From assembly GCF_026239655.1 (NCBI RefSeq), contig NZ_JAPIVO010000004.1, forward strand, positions 434,001-498,000: a stretch of DNA of 64,000 nucleotides, read 5' to 3'. The notes under the pieces are model-generated. The model had not been told where the DNA came from, made no database searches, and saw nothing but the letters and a program-made list of their open reading frames with translations. The stretch is from Pedobacter sp. MR2016-24 (GTDB lineage Bacteria > Bacteroidota > Bacteroidia > Sphingobacteriales > Sphingobacteriaceae). Positions 62,303 through 64,000 of the stretch are shown here, one piece after another (position 1 is the first letter of the stretch; the number at the start of each line of letters is the position of its first letter). A program made the position numbers and the translations under genes.

Positions 62303-62716
62303 ATGAAATTTATAAAGTATATCATTACTGGCATCCTTTTCGGAATTATCATGAGTAAATCCGAAGCTATTTCCTGGTACCGGATACAGGAAATGTTTCG
62401 TTTTCAGTCTTTCCACATGTTTGGTATTATTGGTACAGCTGTACTTTCCGGCATATTTTTCACCTGGTTAATCAAAGTGTTAAAAGGGAAAGATTTGCAT
62501 GGTGAGGAGATCCGGTTTCCAGCTAAAGACAGGTTCTGGAAAAGATATTTATTTGGGGGAGTAATTTTCGGATTGGGCTGGGCACTCACAGGCGCTTGTC
62601 CGGGACCTATATTTGTACTGTTAGGGCAGGGTTATGCGGTGATGCTAGTGGTGATTATCAGTTCGCTGTTGGGTACTTATACTTACGGGGTTTTCAAATC
62701 AAAACTGCCGCATTGA
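62303..62716 (+). CDS. YeeE/YedE-family half transporter 2 (DUF6691)
   Basis: A 137-residue membrane protein with about four hydrophobic segments and LGWALTGACPGPIFVLLGQG, the second Cys-containing signature of the split YeeE/YedE system. It begins 10 bases after the first half, so the two are one unit and likely form a heterodimeric thiosulfate or sulfur-compound channel. No rhodanese or persulfide dioxygenase, which often accompany it, is seen in the window. Confidence 0.86.
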   Translation: MKFIKYIITGILFGIIMSKSEAISWYRIQEMFRFQSFHMFGIIGTAVLSGIFFTWLIKVLKGKDLHGEEIRFPAKDRFWKRYLFGGVIFGLGWALTGACPGPIFVLLGQGYAVMLVVIISSLLGTYTYGVFKSKLPH

Positions 62717-62778
62717 AATAATATCAGGTTTGTTCTTCTTGTTATACTGCCGTTATTGAGGAGTAGGCTGGTCTGATA

Positions 62779-63339
62779 TTATATAGGACTGCGCTTCAAT
62801 TGCTTCCTGACCATTTTGGCTCTCGCAAAAAAGGCGATACTTTCAACTGTAATGAGATGATCAATCGTATAAGGTAGTTCTTCCTTAATCCACTCATAAC
62901 GCGGAGCAAGATTGGCCAGTGCCTGCATGCAGTGTACTTTGGTAGCTACCAGCGTTTGCGGATCAATGAGATGGGTGAACAGTAATTCAATCAGCGGTGC
63001 GAAGTCAATTTGTTTTACCAATTGCTGATAACAGCTGTCTGCTTTCCTATCAGTTATCATAGCAACCATTTTACTGAAATGACGCATGGCTGATGGATTA
63101 TATTGTTCAGGCAGGAAATCCAGAAAACGTGTCAGGTAAGCACTGAACAGGACTGCTTGATTTGTTAGCAGGTACTCCAGCATCCAGGCCGCACGAAAAG
63201 CAATTTCCTTCTGCCTATGCAGGCTGAGTTCCAGCAGATCATTGATATCAATATTATTTTTTTCAATGATAACGACGGACTGCAATACACGGTTTGCGGA
63301 AAGTCCTGCTAATGCAACGGTCAGTTCTTCCTTGTTCAT
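62779..63339 (-). CDS. HEAT-repeat-like helical protein of unknown function
   Basis: A 186-residue all-helical protein: repeated helices such as RQKEIAFRAAWMLEYLL, YLTRFLDFLPE and TKVHCMQALANLAPRYEWIK have the pattern of HEAT/ARM repeats. No signal peptide. Proteins of this kind and length are common in Sphingobacteriaceae; the function is unknown. Converges with the YeeE pair. Confidence 0.75.
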   Translation of the reverse strand: MNKEELTVALAGLSANRVLQSVVIIEKNNIDINDLLELSLHRQKEIAFRAAWMLEYLLTNQAVLFSAYLTRFLDFLPEQYNPSAMRHFSKMVAMITDRKADSCYQQLVKQIDFAPLIELLFTHLIDPQTLVATKVHCMQALANLAPRYEWIKEELPYTIDHLITVESIAFFARAKMVRKQLKRSPI

Positions 63340-63777
63340 ATTTTAAAGCTATTTAAAATATTTTTTGATATTAAATATTACTGTGTATTTTAATACATAA
63401 ATGCAGATCCTTTTCAGACTGGTTGCTGGTAGATTTGTTGAATCGTCAGTGCTATAATATTTAATAATTTTTTTTCATAAAGTCTTATTTTGTTGATAAA
63501 TCATTCATCTCAAGTAAATTAGGAAGAATTATATTAATCGTGTTATTTGAAATTGAAAATTTACTTTTTTGGTTCGTTTTATTTTTAATTTATTCGCCTG
63601 CTATTATACACGGAATCCCTCAGCGCTGCTCTCCGGACTTTATCTTGTAACGGGGGATAAGAGATGTGATATTTTTAATAACAGTTGATTATAGAGCAAC
63701 CGTTTAAATTCGCATACATTTGAGTTAGTGGCAAGGCAAATTGCGTAGAGACACATTGGAAATACAAAACGTAATAA
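63340..63777. other. AT-rich intergenic region of 438 bases
   Basis: No coding sequence or strong hairpin is evident. It holds the divergent starts of the HEAT-like gene and the following membrane protein gene, with long A/T tracts around 63,340-63,600. Confidence 0.6.
63715..63722 (+). promoter_or_regulatory. Putative -7 element of the last gene
   Basis: TACATTTG matches TAnnTTTG, 55 bases before ATG 63778. No -33 box at the ideal distance. Confidence 0.3.
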
Positions 63778-64000
63778 ATGATTGAAATTGGACTTATATT
63801 AATTTCCTTGCTGATAGGGATTGTTTTTCTTGTCTATTGGATTCCAAAGATATTGGGCTATCCAAAAATGGGCAAATACTCTGCTGTAATTGTGACACTT
63901 ATAATTATCATCATCACTTGCTTCACAATCTTTGAGGACGATTTATTCTCAAAAAATGATGCACAAAGCTTGTTGGCTGAACAGAGTATTCAAATTGAAG
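63778..64000 (+). CDS. Small membrane-anchored protein of unknown function (3' end outside window)
   Basis: ATG 63778 opens a frame that runs off the right edge (74 codons visible). It encodes two hydrophobic helices (about residues 3-20, IGLILISLLIGIVFLVYW, and 34-49, YSAVIVTLIIIIITCF) joined by a short loop with LGYPKMGK, then an acidic, soluble-looking stretch FEDDLFSKNDAQSLLAEQ. It resembles short Bacteroidetes membrane proteins of unknown function, which have the same order. Confidence 0.65.
   Translation, partial: MIEIGLILISLLIGIVFLVYWIPKILGYPKMGKYSAVIVTLIIIIITCFTIFEDDLFSKNDAQSLLAEQSIQIE

Overview
The window looks like a chromosomal piece of a Sphingobacteriaceae bacterium, most like Pedobacter. 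This is inferred from the content: SusC/SusD, FecR with an ECF sigma factor, a BlaI/M56-peptidase/TonB-type barrel operon, DUF4153 and DUF6266-like proteins, many glycoside hydrolases with signal peptides, and -7 promoter elements of the TAnnTTTG type. I see no phage, insertion sequence, rRNA or CRISPR array. The only RNA gene seen is tRNA-Pro(TGG). REGION 1 (1-26,221) is a sugar-catabolic island. The 3' end of a GH78 rhamnosidase gene enters from the left, and an IclR repressor-type gene faces away from a run of 15 same-strand genes with gaps of at most 78 bases and several 4-14 base overlaps. The exported glycosidases are GH78, a five-bladed propeller enzyme, GH2, GH106, GH127 and a DUF5703 protein. 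Between them sits a cytosolic metabolic block: two solute-binding-protein-like proteins without signal peptides, two tandem class III (CaiB/BaiF) CoA-transferases, a Gfo/Idh/MocA oxidoreductase, a MaoC-type hydratase, a FucP-type sugar symporter, an SDR and a zinc alcohol dehydrogenase. There is no SusC/SusD pair and no sugar kinase, isomerase or ABC permease, so the block looks like an uncharacterised oxidative, CoA-dependent route for a deoxysugar or sugar-acid released by the rhamnosidases. I consider it the best candidate here for an undescribed system. REGION 2 (26,222-37,500) is mixed. It holds a broken DUF4143 ATPase remnant, tRNA-Pro, a GntR/LacI-type regulator, a 50-residue His/Gly-rich lipoprotein, an SDR lacking the usual Tyr and Lys, a BlaI/M56 peptidase/TonB-type barrel operon with a probable leaderless start and a palindrome inside its promoter, a DUF4153 membrane protein, and an intergenic region with a long imperfect hairpin and five 10-bp phased repeats. 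REGION 3 (37,545-52,430) is a classic polysaccharide utilisation locus with trans-envelope control: ECF sigma factor, FecR anti-sigma, SusC with an N-terminal STN signalling domain, SusD, a large intergenic hairpin, then GH35, GH20 and GH29 enzymes. These activities (beta-galactosidase, beta-hexosaminidase, alpha-fucosidase) suggest a fucosylated, galactose- and HexNAc-containing glycan. A secreted glycerophosphodiester phosphodiesterase follows. REGION 4 (52,449-64,000) has a zinc/cadmium-type P-type ATPase, an AraC gene lacking its DNA-binding half, an orphan XRE-type antitoxin-like regulator, DUF2200, several small unknown proteins, a LamG-GH127/146 arabinofuranosidase divergent from a CE8 pectin methylesterase, a two-gene YeeE/YedE sulfur transporter, a HEAT-like protein, and the start of a small membrane protein cut by the window end. 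All identifications rest on reading motifs by eye; no database search was run.
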